The position numbers and the translations under genes are program-made. A model generated the notes under the pieces. That model worked only from the letters and a program-made list of their open reading frames with translations. It made no database searches and was not told the DNA's origin. Positions 1-9,054 of a stretch of 64,000 nt of DNA are shown one piece after another (within the stretch, counting starts at the first letter, position 1; every line of letters starts with the position of its first letter). Source of the stretch: Polyangiaceae bacterium (GTDB lineage: Bacteria; Myxococcota_A; Polyangia; Polyangiales; Polyangiaceae); contig JAICUB010000032.1 of assembly GCA_025936045.1 (NCBI GenBank), positions 1-64,000 of the forward strand, given 5' to 3'.

Positions 1-6
1 AGCGAA

Positions 7-1926
7 TCAGGGCTGCGAGTCCTCATCGAGGGCTCGGCGGACACGGCGTAGCAGCTCTTCCGCGCGAAATGGTTTTTCGAGCAGCACCGCGCCCGGCGGC
101 AAGAGCTGCCGGTAACGATCGTCAGCGTAGCCGCTCGAGAATAGGACGCGCAGACCCGGGCGCAGGCCACGCAGTTGCTCCCATGTCTCGGGTCCGCCCA
201 GGCCCGGCATCACGACGTCCAAGAGCACGAGGTGGACCGGTTCCGTTCCGGCGCGCAACAGCGCAATCGCATCGAGCCCGGTGGCGGCCGAGATCGTGCG
301 ATAGCCGGCGCGTTGAAGAATTTGTACGACCGCGCTGCGAACCTGATCTTCGTCCTCGGCGAGTAAGATGGTTTCCTGGCCCCGCGGCGGCAGCGGCTCC
401 AGCTTATTGGCGGCAGTCTGCGCCGGTCCCGTGTGGACAGGCCAATAGACCTTGAAGGTCGTGCCTGCGCCGGGCTCGCTGTACAGGTGAACCATGCCGT
501 CGTGCTGTTGGACGATGCCGTACACGGTCGAAAGCCCCAGGCCGGTGCCTTGGTGCGGCCCCTTGGTCGTAAAAAACGGCTCGAACGCTCGCTCCCGCAC
601 TTGCTCGGTCATGCCGAGGCCCGTGTCGGTGACGCTCAAGAGGACGTAGCGTCCGGGCTTGGCCCAGGGGTGTGATTCGCAATACTGGGAGTTGATCAGG
701 ACGTTTTCAGTCTCGAGCGAGAGCTTACCGCCGCGCTCCATCGCGTCTCGAGCGTTGACGCACAGGTTGACGATGACCTGCTCCAACTGACCCGCGTCCG
801 CGCTGATGGACTGCAGGTTGTGACCCGGAATCAAATCGATGCTGATGTTCTCCGGCAGCAGGCGCCGTAGCATCTTCATCAATCCTCGAACTCGTTCGTT
901 CAGATCGACGGGTACGGGGCGCAGCGGTTGGCGCCTGCTGAAGGCGAGCAGCTGCTTGGTCAAATCTGCGGCGCGCTGCGCAGCGGCTGCTATCTCGGCT
1001 AGGTACTCGGCGAGCTCGGGGGCTCCCGACGCGAAGTCCTGCGCCAAATCAGTGTTGCCCATGATAGCGAGGAGCAAATTGTTGAAGTCGTGGGCGATAC
1101 CCCCGGCGAGTTGACCGACTGCCTCCATCTTCTGTGCGTGGCGCAGCTGTGCTTCGGTCGCGCGGTGGTCGGTCATGTCGCGCGCGACGGCGTAAACGTC
1201 TAAGGTGATGGGATCGACGATGGCGCGCCACGAAAACACACGATATTCGCCGTCTTTTCGCCGGTAGCGGTTCTCGAAGTTGCTGACCGGCGTGCCGCTC
1301 AGAACTACGGCGTATGCTTCGACGGTCGCGGCGCGATCATCGGGGTGGACGAGGTCGATGAACGGCGTGCCAATCAGCTCGGCTACGGGGCAGCCTAGCG
1401 TCTCGCCAAAAGCAGGGTTCGCGCGCTTGAAGAGGCCTTCGGGCGTCATGACGGCTAGCAAGTCGAGCGACAACGAGAAGAAGCGATCGCGGTCGGCGTG
1501 CGCGCGCCGCTGCTCGGTGACGTCGCTCGAGATCGCGATCAAGCCGATGATCTGGTCGCCGGTACGAATCGGTGCGACGCGCACGTCCCAGAACAGAACG
1601 TTTTCGTCGTTTCGGAACAGCATCTCGAGACGAGTGCCGATGCCCGTCGCCAGGACCTCCTCGTAGGTCTCGCGAGCCTTCTCGCGGAAGTCAGGGGGAG
1701 ATAGATCGAGAACGCTCGTACCTATGACGCCTTCGCGCGTGAGCCCCGGCGCGGTCCAGTTGAGGTAGCGCACCGTCAAGGTGCGATCGATGACGCCGAT
1801 CACGTCGAGCGCGCTGCCAGCGATTCCGTCCAGGGCCGCTAGCCCTGCGCCAGCCAGCCAGCGCGACAACGCGTCGCCGCCTCCGACTCCGTCCTCTGTC
1901 ATTGCCGCGAGCATGTACGGGAGCAC
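7..1926 (-). CDS. Hybrid sensor histidine kinase (PAS-PAS-HisKA-HATPase-REC)
   Basis: A 639-residue soluble sensor kinase with no membrane segment or signal peptide, so it should sense a cytoplasmic cue. Two PAS domains (about residues 35-140 and 145-255) precede a HisKA domain with the phospho-acceptor in AHDFNNLL (His279). The ATPase part shows the N box (NLCVNARDAM), DTGLGM and the TGLGLSTVYG G box. A receiver domain fills residues 518-635 with Asp570 in LLDVVMP and the conserved Lys in EKPF, so phosphate probably passes on to a separate Hpt protein or regulator. The AHDFNNLL subtype is common in Myxococcota. No partner regulator is adjacent. The start is ATG; upstream Met codons are absent after the preceding intergenic region. 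Confidence 0.93.
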   Translation of the reverse strand: MLPYMLAAMTEDGVGGGDALSRWLAGAGLAALDGIAGSALDVIGVIDRTLTVRYLNWTAPGLTREGVIGTSVLDLSPPDFREKARETYEEVLATGIGTRLEMLFRNDENVLFWDVRVAPIRTGDQIIGLIAISSDVTEQRRAHADRDRFFSLSLDLLAVMTPEGLFKRANPAFGETLGCPVAELIGTPFIDLVHPDDRAATVEAYAVVLSGTPVSNFENRYRRKDGEYRVFSWRAIVDPITLDVYAVARDMTDHRATEAQLRHAQKMEAVGQLAGGIAHDFNNLLLAIMGNTDLAQDFASGAPELAEYLAEIAAAAQRAADLTKQLLAFSRRQPLRPVPVDLNERVRGLMKMLRRLLPENISIDLIPGHNLQSISADAGQLEQVIVNLCVNARDAMERGGKLSLETENVLINSQYCESHPWAKPGRYVLLSVTDTGLGMTEQVRERAFEPFFTTKGPHQGTGLGLSTVYGIVQQHDGMVHLYSEPGAGTTFKVYWPVHTGPAQTAANKLEPLPPRGQETILLAEDEDQVRSAVVQILQRAGYRTISAATGLDAIALLRAGTEPVHLVLLDVVMPGLGGPETWEQLRGLRPGLRVLFSSGYADDRYRQLLPPGAVLLEKPFRAEELLRRVRRALDEDSQP

Positions 1927-1988
1927 CAGGAAATGAAAGTCCGGCGTGCAAAACCGGAGAGGAACCCCGGTGTTGGCTCAGCTAGGAA

Positions 1989-3695
1989 TCAATATGGTGG
2001 CGGGCCATAGAGGGACTTGCGGAATTCCGTGTAGCCGAAGCCGGCGGACGGCCCGCGATCGATCGTCATCACCACGCTGCCGGCGGGTGTCACCTCGAAG
2101 ATTTTTCCGCTGTTCGAGGCCGTGACCAAGAAGTTGCCGTTTGGCAGGTGCTGAACGTCACCGAACTGCGCGCTGGGCGGTACCGGGAAAGAGGCCGAGC
2201 GTGTGGCCTGCATGCTGCCCGCGTCGAGCTGATAGACGAGCACGTTCGACGAGTCGGGCGAGTGGGCGTTGTTGAAAAAGGCGAAGGTGCCGTCGGCGGA
2301 GAGGTGATGTCCGTGGTTGACTTCCCACGGGGTGACGCCGGCGAAGAATTTGGTCGGGTCTTTGGGGTTCGCTCCGCCGAATTGCCAGACGAGCTCTCCG
2401 TCGCGGGTGATCTTGACGTAGGCGTTCGCGAGCGGGTCGCCGATCGTGTAGCTGTGGTCGGCGTCGTAGTAGTGGACGGAGTTGGCGTGGCCGCCGGAGT
2501 CGTAGAGCGTCGATAGGTCGGCGACGACGGTCTTCGTTTCGCCCGAGTCGAGGAACTCGATCAGGGAGCTAGGGCCCGCGGGCAGAGTATCGGTGGACGG
2601 AGCCCACGCGAGCGCGGCGACTCCACCGGGGATAGCCGTGAGGTCGTGATGAACGGCGGAAGCGCCGTCGAGCGTCTTCGAGTCGCTGCCATCCATGGTG
2701 ATGGACGTGATGACGCCAAAACCGTCCTTGGGGTAGTTCACGTCGATGGCAACGAGGCGCTTTGCGTCCCAGCTCAGGTGCGCTCGCGCCGTCGTGCCGC
2801 TGAGCGGGGTTCCTGCCGGTGGGAGCCAGACCACGGTGCCGTCGGGGTCGATGATGCTGACGCGGACGCTCGAGGTAGCTAAGCCGTTGGTGAGGATCAA
2901 GAAGCCTGGATCGTGGTGGGGCGGATCCGTGATGGTGACGGTCAGCTCGGGCACGGTCTGGAGCTCGCCCGTGGTGAGCGAGTAGTCGTCGCTCAGGCAG
3001 GTGCCGGCGCTCGACGTGACTCTGATGCGGTATGCGTAGCTGGTCTTCGGCTTCATGCCGACGAGAACCGTCGCGTAGGTCGGTTCGGCGAGGTCGACGG
3101 GTGCGACCATCCTGGTCGTGCCCAGAGCGGGGCCGAATTCGATCTCGGCGCTCGTGAGTTCGCCGAGCGAGGTGGTGAAGGTTACCGTCGCGACGGTCGG
3201 AATCGCCGTGCTTGGTGTGAGCGTCGGCGTGATGGTGCATGCAACTGCGCCTACGCCACCGCTGCCCATTCCGCCGCCGCCAGTGCCGCCACCCGTGCCG
3301 CTCTGCGCGTCGCCACTCCCGCTCTCGCCTACGTCGTCCCGGCCGCGGCCGGCGCCGCCGCGGCCGCTGCCTTCGCCTCCCGTGACCATCGCGCTCGCGC
3401 CGGCAGCAGGAGTCCCGCCAACGCCGCCAATTGCAGCTCCGCTTACGCCCGCCGCTCCAACGCTTCCAGCGCCGGCAATCGCGCTGAGTTCGCCGGCGGC
3501 GCCGAATCCGCCGAAGCCTGCCGTTCCGTCGGGCGAGCCACCCCTAGCGCCGAGCGCGCCCCCGCTGCCGCCGCTCGACGTGCCTCGCGATTGCCCGCAA
3601 CCAGCTGCCCCGAAGACGAGCAGGCACACCGCGGGGATCCGGCCATAACGCCTTCGAATGGAGCGAGACGACGAGCGAGGAGGGCGTTTCTGCAC
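1989..3695 (-). CDS. Arylsulfotransferase (ASST)-like beta-propeller lipoprotein
   Basis: A 568-residue predicted lipoprotein. I chose a GTG start that gives a basic n-region, a hydrophobic stretch and the lipobox AAGC with Cys33; the reading frame stays open further upstream but would run into the divergent gene. A Gly/Ser/Ala-rich linker of about 100 residues follows, then a fibronectin-like region with paired Cys (near ACTITP and AGTCLS), then a propeller-type domain with HHDLTAIPGG, VWQFGG and NHGHHLSADGTF. Those repeats resemble the bacterial arylsulfotransferase/ASST-like family, in which a His serves in sulfuryl transfer. I cannot confirm the catalytic His, so ASST fold is likely and enzyme activity is inference. 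A decayed relative lies at about 9.1-9.7 kb. Confidence 0.8.
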   Translation of the reverse strand: MQKRPPRSSSRSIRRRYGRIPAVCLLVFGAAGCGQSRGTSSGGSGGALGARGGSPDGTAGFGGFGAAGELSAIAGAGSVGAAGVSGAAIGGVGGTPAAGASAMVTGGEGSGRGGAGRGRDDVGESGSGDAQSGTGGGTGGGGMGSGGVGAVACTITPTLTPSTAIPTVATVTFTTSLGELTSAEIEFGPALGTTRMVAPVDLAEPTYATVLVGMKPKTSYAYRIRVTSSAGTCLSDDYSLTTGELQTVPELTVTITDPPHHDPGFLILTNGLATSSVRVSIIDPDGTVVWLPPAGTPLSGTTARAHLSWDAKRLVAIDVNYPKDGFGVITSITMDGSDSKTLDGASAVHHDLTAIPGGVAALAWAPSTDTLPAGPSSLIEFLDSGETKTVVADLSTLYDSGGHANSVHYYDADHSYTIGDPLANAYVKITRDGELVWQFGGANPKDPTKFFAGVTPWEVNHGHHLSADGTFAFFNNAHSPDSSNVLVYQLDAGSMQATRSASFPVPPSAQFGDVQHLPNGNFLVTASNSGKIFEVTPAGSVVMTIDRGPSAGFGYTEFRKSLYGPPPY

Positions 3696-3817
3696 CGAGG
3701 GGCGCCGGGTCGTGTCGGTGTCAGCAGACCTGGCTGAGCGTAATGCCCGTCCAGCGCTCGCTGTGCTCCCAGAGTGGCTCGATGCCGTTTCAGCACGCAA
3801 TTTGCACGGGAGCAGGT

Positions 3818-4363
3818 GTGGCGCGCCGAAGCAGCTGGAAACGACATCTCGTCTACACGATCGGTCACTCGACTCGCAGCTTCGAAGAGCTGGTGGCGAT
3901 GCTGCGAGCGTTCTCGGTCGACGTGCTCGTCGATATTCGCACGGTGCCGCGTTCGCGCCATAATCCACAGTTCAACGCCGACACGCTTCGCACGCGACTT
4001 CGCGCCCGCCGCATCCGATACGTGCAGCTACCGGAGCTCGGCGGACTGCGTCGCGCGCGGCCAGAGTCGCCGAATATGGCGTGGCGCAACGCCAGCTTTC
4101 GCGGCTATGCCGACCACCTCTCGACCGAGGAGTTCGAGCAGGGCGTGGCGAAGCTGCACGCACTTTCGAACGACGGCACCCTGGCTCTCATGTGCGCCGA
4201 AGCGGTTCCCTGGCGTTGTCATCGCTCACTCGTGGCCGACCTGCTCGTCGCGCGTGGAGCGCGGGTCGAACACATCATGAGTCTCGGGCGCGCGTCTCCC
4301 CACCGGCTCACGCCCTTTGCAGAGGTGCGCGGCCAGCAGGTGACTTATCCCGCCGCAGAATGA
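3818..4363 (+). CDS. DUF488 family protein
   Basis: A 181-residue protein with the DUF488 signature: YTIGHSTRS at the N-terminus, DVLVDIRTVPRSR, a central YVQLPELGG, and the C-terminal CAEAVPWRCHRSLVADLL where Cys and His are conserved in the family. The biochemical role of DUF488 is not settled. I chose the GTG at 3818 because GGGAG lies five bases upstream and because the homologous region begins soon after; the frame is open back to 3743, with an in-frame ATG at 3782 as an alternative. It is transcribed divergently from the ASST-like lipoprotein. Confidence 0.85.
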   Translation: MARRSSWKRHLVYTIGHSTRSFEELVAMLRAFSVDVLVDIRTVPRSRHNPQFNADTLRTRLRARRIRYVQLPELGGLRRARPESPNMAWRNASFRGYADHLSTEEFEQGVAKLHALSNDGTLALMCAEAVPWRCHRSLVADLLVARGARVEHIMSLGRASPHRLTPFAEVRGQQVTYPAAE

Positions 4364-4446
4364 TGGTCGCGGGTCGACGCGCTCTTCTGAGTTCCGCAGC
4401 TCGCCAACCGGCGACGTTCGGACCGTGTCAGCATCAGCAGATGCGT

Positions 4447-5340
4447 GATCATCTCGACGCCGTCGTTGATGAAGAGGGGTTCTTTTTTGGTCGCCTTCGT
4501 GTTTTTTTGTATGGCGGAGAACGAACATGCAGGGATCGCTCGGAGAGAAGATTGGTCAGGGTGTTTTCGCGGAGATCCATGCCTGGGCGCCTGGTCAGGT
4601 CGTCAAGCTGTCCAAGCCTGGTATCCCGCCTTCGGTTCTCCAGCATGAAGCGCGGATGACCCGCGCGGTGTTCGCCGCCGGGGGCCCGGCGCCCGAGGTG
4701 CTCGGCGAAGTCACGCTAGACGGGCGCTTCGGCTTCGTGTTGCCGCGTTTCGATGGACCGACCCTGCACGAGGCCACGCGCACCGGCGCCGTCACGCGTG
4801 AACAAGCCGGCGCAATCCTAGCGACGCTCTGCCTTGCCGTTCACGAGACGCCACCGCCGCCGGTCGCACTCTCGCTGCGCCAGGCGATGGACGCCAGATT
4901 GCAGTTCGCCGGCAACGTACTCCCGGAGCGCATGATCGCCGGCGTCTTCGCGCTGATCGAGCGCCTCGCGCCCGATGACGTGCTCTGCCATTCCGATCTT
5001 CACGCCCGCAACGTGATCATGACGGCGCAGGGGCCGAGACTGATTGACTGGCTCGGCGCGGCTCGCGCGCCCGCCGCCTACGAGCTTGCACAGTGCCACG
5101 TCCTGATGTGCGAGCTCGACCCGGAGCACGACGTCGATCCGGAGGGAGCCCCGATCAATTCGGCTCTCCAGGCGGAGTACGCGCGGCTCGCCAGCATGGC
5201 GCCTGCCGCGCTGACGGCGGCGATGCAGCCCTATTTGCCGATCGTCCGCGTCTTCCTCCTGCTCGCCGGGGCCCGGCTTGAGGTGCGATCGCGGCTGCTC
5301 CAGCGTGTCGAGGCAGCCCTGGGCGCGAAAGACTGAATTT
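4447..5340 (+). repeat. Duplicated segment, copy 1 (leader plus phosphotransferase gene)
   Basis: This segment aligns by eye with 10970-11864 over the whole APH-like gene and about 80 bases of its leader, including the unusual T-runs and the shared gene start ATGCAGGGATCG. The match fades quickly upstream and just after the stop codon, so the duplicated unit seems to be one gene with its promoter region. Confidence 0.8.
4527..5336 (+). CDS. APH/choline-kinase-fold phosphotransferase, paralogue 1
   Basis: A 269-residue kinase-fold protein of the aminoglycoside phosphotransferase (PF01636) type. A short N-terminal lobe holds a Gly-rich start (GEKIGQGVFAEIH) and a candidate nucleotide-binding Lys in QVVKLSKPG. 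The catalytic loop reads CHSDLHARNVIM and the metal-binding Asp follows in LIDWLGAARAP. The substrate cannot be told from sequence; such proteins phosphorylate small molecules or sugars and need not give antibiotic resistance. The loop has HARN where its sister at 11051 has the more usual HPGN. The leader contains two T-runs, unusual for this GC-rich DNA. Confidence 0.86.
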   Translation: MQGSLGEKIGQGVFAEIHAWAPGQVVKLSKPGIPPSVLQHEARMTRAVFAAGGPAPEVLGEVTLDGRFGFVLPRFDGPTLHEATRTGAVTREQAGAILATLCLAVHETPPPPVALSLRQAMDARLQFAGNVLPERMIAGVFALIERLAPDDVLCHSDLHARNVIMTAQGPRLIDWLGAARAPAAYELAQCHVLMCELDPEHDVDPEGAPINSALQAEYARLASMAPAALTAAMQPYLPIVRVFLLLAGARLEVRSRLLQRVEAALGAKD

Positions 5341-5375
5341 AGCCGCAAGCCGAATAGGGTCAGCAATCGCATTCA

Positions 5376-5756
5376 CTAATCCTTGCTGAAGGCGCGTGAG
5401 GCGGCGAGTGTGTCGAGGGACTCGCGCAAGAGCGCGATCTTGCCGTTCTTCGCGACCAGCCGCCCAGCGTAGCTTTGCTTGTAAAGCTTGCCGGTCTCGG
5501 TGACCACTGCCTCCACTTCGTACTCACCGAAGACTTGGTCGGGTGTCTCGATCCAGATACGGATGTTTTTGAACCGGAAGTCCGGCACTTTCGCGAGGAG
5601 TCCCGCGATGAACTTCTCGATTTCGGCTGGGCCTTCCACGTGGGCGGGCACGGTGGGTAGTTCGATCACGCCGTCGTCGGCGAAGAGCGCCGCGGCCGCG
5701 GCCGGGTTTTGGATCTCGGAGAGGTAAGCCAGCAGCAATTCCTTCGCGTTCTTCAT
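5376..5756 (-). CDS. SnoaL-like / NTF2-fold protein
   Basis: A 126-residue single-domain protein with the layout of the SnoaL-like NTF2 fold: an N-terminal helix (LLLAYLSEIQ), the pattern ALFADDGVIELP, a GPAEIEKFIAGLL helix and alternating beta strands to the C-terminus. The family includes isomerases, hydratases and ligand-binding proteins, so no reaction is assigned. It is convergent with the phosphotransferase gene, only 39 bases away, and lies 41 bases downstream of the Cys-rich lipoprotein on the same strand. Confidence 0.82.
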   Translation of the reverse strand: MKNAKELLLAYLSEIQNPAAAAALFADDGVIELPTVPAHVEGPAEIEKFIAGLLAKVPDFRFKNIRIWIETPDQVFGEYEVEAVVTETGKLYKQSYAGRLVAKNGKIALLRESLDTLAASRAFSKD

Positions 5757-5797
5757 GCTCGTTCTCCTTCTGATTTTTCAGGCTTGGGCCCTGACGC

Positions 5798-6796
5798 TCA
5801 GGGGCACGTTGCTTGCGGCGCCGGCGTCTGCGCGAGCACGCACGTGTCGTTGCTGCCGCAATAGAAACCATCGGCACACTGCTCGAAGCTCGACACGGCG
5901 TGGCAGCTTTCGCCGGCGCCCGGCAACCTGATGCACGTGCCTTGAACGCCAGTCGAGTCGTTCGGCATGCACATGCCCCGGCAGAAGACGTACTCGTCCG
6001 CGAAGCCGCCGCACGGCTTGCCGGGGACGTCGTACCGGATGGGGACACAGGTGGTGTTCAAGAACGAACAGATGAGCCCCGCGTTGCAGTAGTACGCGCC
6101 CTGGCCGTCCGTATAACAAGCGTCACCGCGCCCGGCGACGACGAGCTTGCAGGCGCCGTTGATGCAGCTCAAAAGGCCTTCCTTGCCGGGAATGTTCGGC
6201 GCGCAGGTGCGCTCGCCTCCGCAAGCTCCACCCTCTTCACGGACCGGCTCACTGCACACTCCGCCGACACAATCGAGTACGCCCAAGCAGTCCATGGAAA
6301 ACGTGCAGGTGCCGCCCACCGGGTGCCGCCCATCGAGGGCGCAGCTGCCGCAAGTGTCCGGGCTCGCCTGATAGCAAAGGTTCGTCGTGCACCCGAGATC
6401 GCTCGCGCACGCAGCGCCGGGGGCGTTCGCTCCCGCCGGGAACGAGCAGGCGATCGGGGGGCCGCAGGCGCCGGCGTCGTATTTGGTGGCGCAGGCTCGA
6501 AACTCGGTGGGTCCCACAGTGACGCCCGGCAACTCGTACCAAGCGCAGGTTCCGGCGTTCGCTTGCAGACACGCGTCGAGCTTCAGCGTGCCGGTCGTGT
6601 CGCAGCGCACCTGCCACGCGCACTTCGAGCGGACCATCGCTTCGCAGGTGGCTCCTGGCTCGGCAGCGTCATCGTCACCGCCCGTCCCGTCGCGACCCGC
6701 CTTGTCGCTGCTCCCGCAAGCGGCCGCGAACAGCACGCCGCAGGCGACGCTCGTTCGGAGGCACCGCGCCGCAATCTTCGACCTTCTCTCCCACAT
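5798..6796 (-). CDS. Cysteine-rich lipoprotein (Dickkopf-like repeats)
   Basis: A 332-residue predicted surface lipoprotein. The signal ends in the lipobox AAAC. An acidic Gly/Asp linker follows, then roughly 30 Cys residues arranged in repeated units such as GGTCTFSMDCLG and PCGGFADEYVFC, with many CxxGxxC spacings. This disulfide-rich pattern is common in Myxococcota outer-surface proteins and resembles Dickkopf N-terminal Cys-rich repeats. Function is unknown. It is divergent from the DUF1415-DbpA gene with a 132-base gap. Confidence 0.8.
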   Translation of the reverse strand: MWERRSKIAARCLRTSVACGVLFAAACGSSDKAGRDGTGGDDDAAEPGATCEAMVRSKCAWQVRCDTTGTLKLDACLQANAGTCAWYELPGVTVGPTEFRACATKYDAGACGPPIACSFPAGANAPGAACASDLGCTTNLCYQASPDTCGSCALDGRHPVGGTCTFSMDCLGVLDCVGGVCSEPVREEGGACGGERTCAPNIPGKEGLLSCINGACKLVVAGRGDACYTDGQGAYYCNAGLICSFLNTTCVPIRYDVPGKPCGGFADEYVFCRGMCMPNDSTGVQGTCIRLPGAGESCHAVSSFEQCADGFYCGSNDTCVLAQTPAPQATCP

Positions 6797-6928
6797 GAAC
6801 GGGGAGCCTAACCCAGACTCCGTCCCGAAACGCCCGGCCGCGATCTCCTCAACCGCCGGAGTTGCCTCGGATCCGAGCCACCGCGCGCCGATCCTGGCGC
6901 GGATGCCGGTTCGCGGCTAGCGGGGTGC

Positions 6929-8926
6929 ATGCCTGAAGGCTCGTTTCCCACGGATGACGCCGTGCTGGTCGCTACACGGAACTGGCTCGAGCGCGCCGTG
7001 ATCGGGCTCGGGCTCTGTCCCTTTGCGAAGGGCGTGCACATGAAGGACCAGATCCGCTACGCAGTGAGCACGGCGGAAACACCGGGCGCGCTGCTCGTCG
7101 ATCTCCGGCGCGAGCTTCAGGCGCTGGCCGTGGCGGACGCCGAGCGGGTCGATACGGTGCTCCTCATCGCGCCGCGCGTGCTCGGCAATTTTCTCGACTA
7201 CAACGACTTTCTGCGGTCCGCGAACGGCGAGCTCGAGGCATTGGGCCTTTCCGGGGTGCTCCAGATCGCGAGTTTTCATCCGGACTACGAGTTCGGCGAC
7301 AGCGAGCCGAACGACGTGGCTCATCTCGCCGGTCGCTCGCCCTACCCCATGCTGCACCTTTTGCGCGAGGAGAGCGTGTCGCGGGCAGTCGCCGCGTTCC
7401 CCGACGCCGCGCGGATCTACGAGAAGAACGTCGCCACGCTCCGCGTCCTCGGTCACGACGGCTGGCGGCGTGTTCTCGCGGGCAGCGAAGACGCGCCCGC
7501 GGCTCCGGACGCCCTGCCCACTGCCGGCGGCTTTGCGGCGCTGCTGCCGGGCTCGCCGGCGCTCGGTGTGCTCGCCCAGCTTGGCTTCGACACGCCGACG
7601 GAGATCCAAGAAGGCAGCATTCCCGCCCTTCTTTCGGGGAACGATCTGGTCGGGCAATCGCAAACGGGCAGCGGAAAAACGGCCGCCTTCGCGCTGCCGC
7701 TGCTCGAGCGGGTGAACCTCCTAGCGCGCGAGCTCCAGGGTCTCGTGCTTTGCCCCACGCGCGAGCTCAGCGCGCAGGTCGCCCGCGAGCTCAGAAAGCT
7801 CGGGCGCGGACGCGCTGGACTTTCGGTCGTCGTGCTTTCGGGGGGAGAGTCCGTGCGCGATCAAACACGGACACTCGAGAAGGGCGTGCACCTTGCCGTC
7901 GGCACTCCCGGCCGCGTCATCGACCACCTGCAGCGCCGGACACTCCGGGTGCATCGTGTCGGCGTGGTCGTGCTCGACGAAGCCGACCGCATGCTGGACA
8001 TGGGCTTTCAGGCCGACATCGAGAAGATCCTGAAAGCGCTGCCGGCGACGCGCCAGACCGCTTTCTTCTCCGCCACATTCCCTGCCTCCATCCGCGAGCT
8101 CAGCGCCAAATATCAGCGCGACCCGCGCTGGGTCTCCGTGCGCGAGGACGTGCAGGAAGCCCCGGACATTCGCGAGCTCGTCGTGAGCAGCAGCGAAGAG
8201 GACAAGCTCGGGGCCCTGCGTGCGGCACTCGCTCGTCACGCGCACGAATCGGCGCTCGTCTTCGCGAACCAGAAACTTACCGTAAAAAAGCTCGAAGAAA
8301 GCCTGCACGTGTCCGGCGCGAGCGTCGCGGCCCTGCACGGCGATCTCGAGCAGCGCGATCGAGATCGCGTGCTCGCGAAGTTCCGTAACGGCAGCGTGCG
8401 CGTGCTCATTGCCACGGATGTCGTCGCCCGCGGCATCGACCTCGACGACCTCGATCTGGTCATCAACTTCGACCTCCCGAGCCAGCCCGAGATCTACGTG
8501 CATCGCATCGGTCGCACCGGCCGGGCCGGCAAAGCGGGCCTCGCGCTCTCCCTATGCACTCCCCGCGATCAGCCGAAACTCGAAGCGATCGAGGCGTACA
8601 CCGGTCGTCCGTTGGAGCTTTCGGGGCAGTCCTCGCCGGCCACGGCATCGGCCGCAAAAACCTGCAGCACGACGGTTCCGCTCGACGCAAAGATGGACAC
8701 TCTGCGTCTCTCCGGTGGCCGTAAGGACAAGCTGCGCCCGGGCGACATTCTCGGTGCGCTCACCGGCGAGGCTGGCGCGCTCCGCGGTGATCAGATCGGC
8801 AAGATCGAAATCCACGACCGTTTCTCGTTCGTCGCGCTCGCCCGCAGCGTGAGCGAGCGGGCGCTCACGAGCCTGCGGGCGGGGCGCATCAAAGGACGCC
8901 GCTTTCGCGTCGAGCGGGTCGAGTAG
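6929..8926 (+). CDS. DUF1415 - DEAD-box RNA helicase DbpA fusion
   Basis: A 665-residue protein in one open frame. Residues 1-188 match DUF1415 (NWLERAVIGLGLCPFAKG, the SFHPDYEF stretch, NRSPYPMLHLLRE-like ending), a domain of unknown function usually found alone. Residues 200-570 are a DEAD-box helicase: Walker A QTGSGKT (245-251), PTREL, GTPGR, DEAD (350-353), SAT, and HRIGRTGRAG. Residues 587-665 match the DbpA RNA-binding domain, which in Escherichia coli recognises hairpin 92 of 23S rRNA and acts in 50S assembly. The helicase part is therefore probably a ribosome-assembly factor; the role of the fused DUF1415 is unknown. The linker has no stop or frameshift. Confidence 0.92.
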   Translation: MPEGSFPTDDAVLVATRNWLERAVIGLGLCPFAKGVHMKDQIRYAVSTAETPGALLVDLRRELQALAVADAERVDTVLLIAPRVLGNFLDYNDFLRSANGELEALGLSGVLQIASFHPDYEFGDSEPNDVAHLAGRSPYPMLHLLREESVSRAVAAFPDAARIYEKNVATLRVLGHDGWRRVLAGSEDAPAAPDALPTAGGFAALLPGSPALGVLAQLGFDTPTEIQEGSIPALLSGNDLVGQSQTGSGKTAAFALPLLERVNLLARELQGLVLCPTRELSAQVARELRKLGRGRAGLSVVVLSGGESVRDQTRTLEKGVHLAVGTPGRVIDHLQRRTLRVHRVGVVVLDEADRMLDMGFQADIEKILKALPATRQTAFFSATFPASIRELSAKYQRDPRWVSVREDVQEAPDIRELVVSSSEEDKLGALRAALARHAHESALVFANQKLTVKKLEESLHVSGASVAALHGDLEQRDRDRVLAKFRNGSVRVLIATDVVARGIDLDDLDLVINFDLPSQPEIYVHRIGRTGRAGKAGLALSLCTPRDQPKLEAIEAYTGRPLELSGQSSPATASAAKTCSTTVPLDAKMDTLRLSGGRKDKLRPGDILGALTGEAGALRGDQIGKIEIHDRFSFVALARSVSERALTSLRAGRIKGRRFRVERVE

Positions 8927-9054
8927 GTCGAAGTCGCAGCGGACGACCAACTCCGGAGCACCTTGGGGGTGTGACGAGCAACGCCTCCGCGTGTATTTCT
9001 TGGGGGGCACTGCGGACTCTGGCCCGCGTCCGTGGGGTGTGTTGGAGTGAGTCA

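Noticed and set aside
1933-1966. Possible riboswitch or hairpin upstream of the first kinase
   Set aside because: Only a four-pair CCGG stem; nothing beyond chance in GC-rich DNA.
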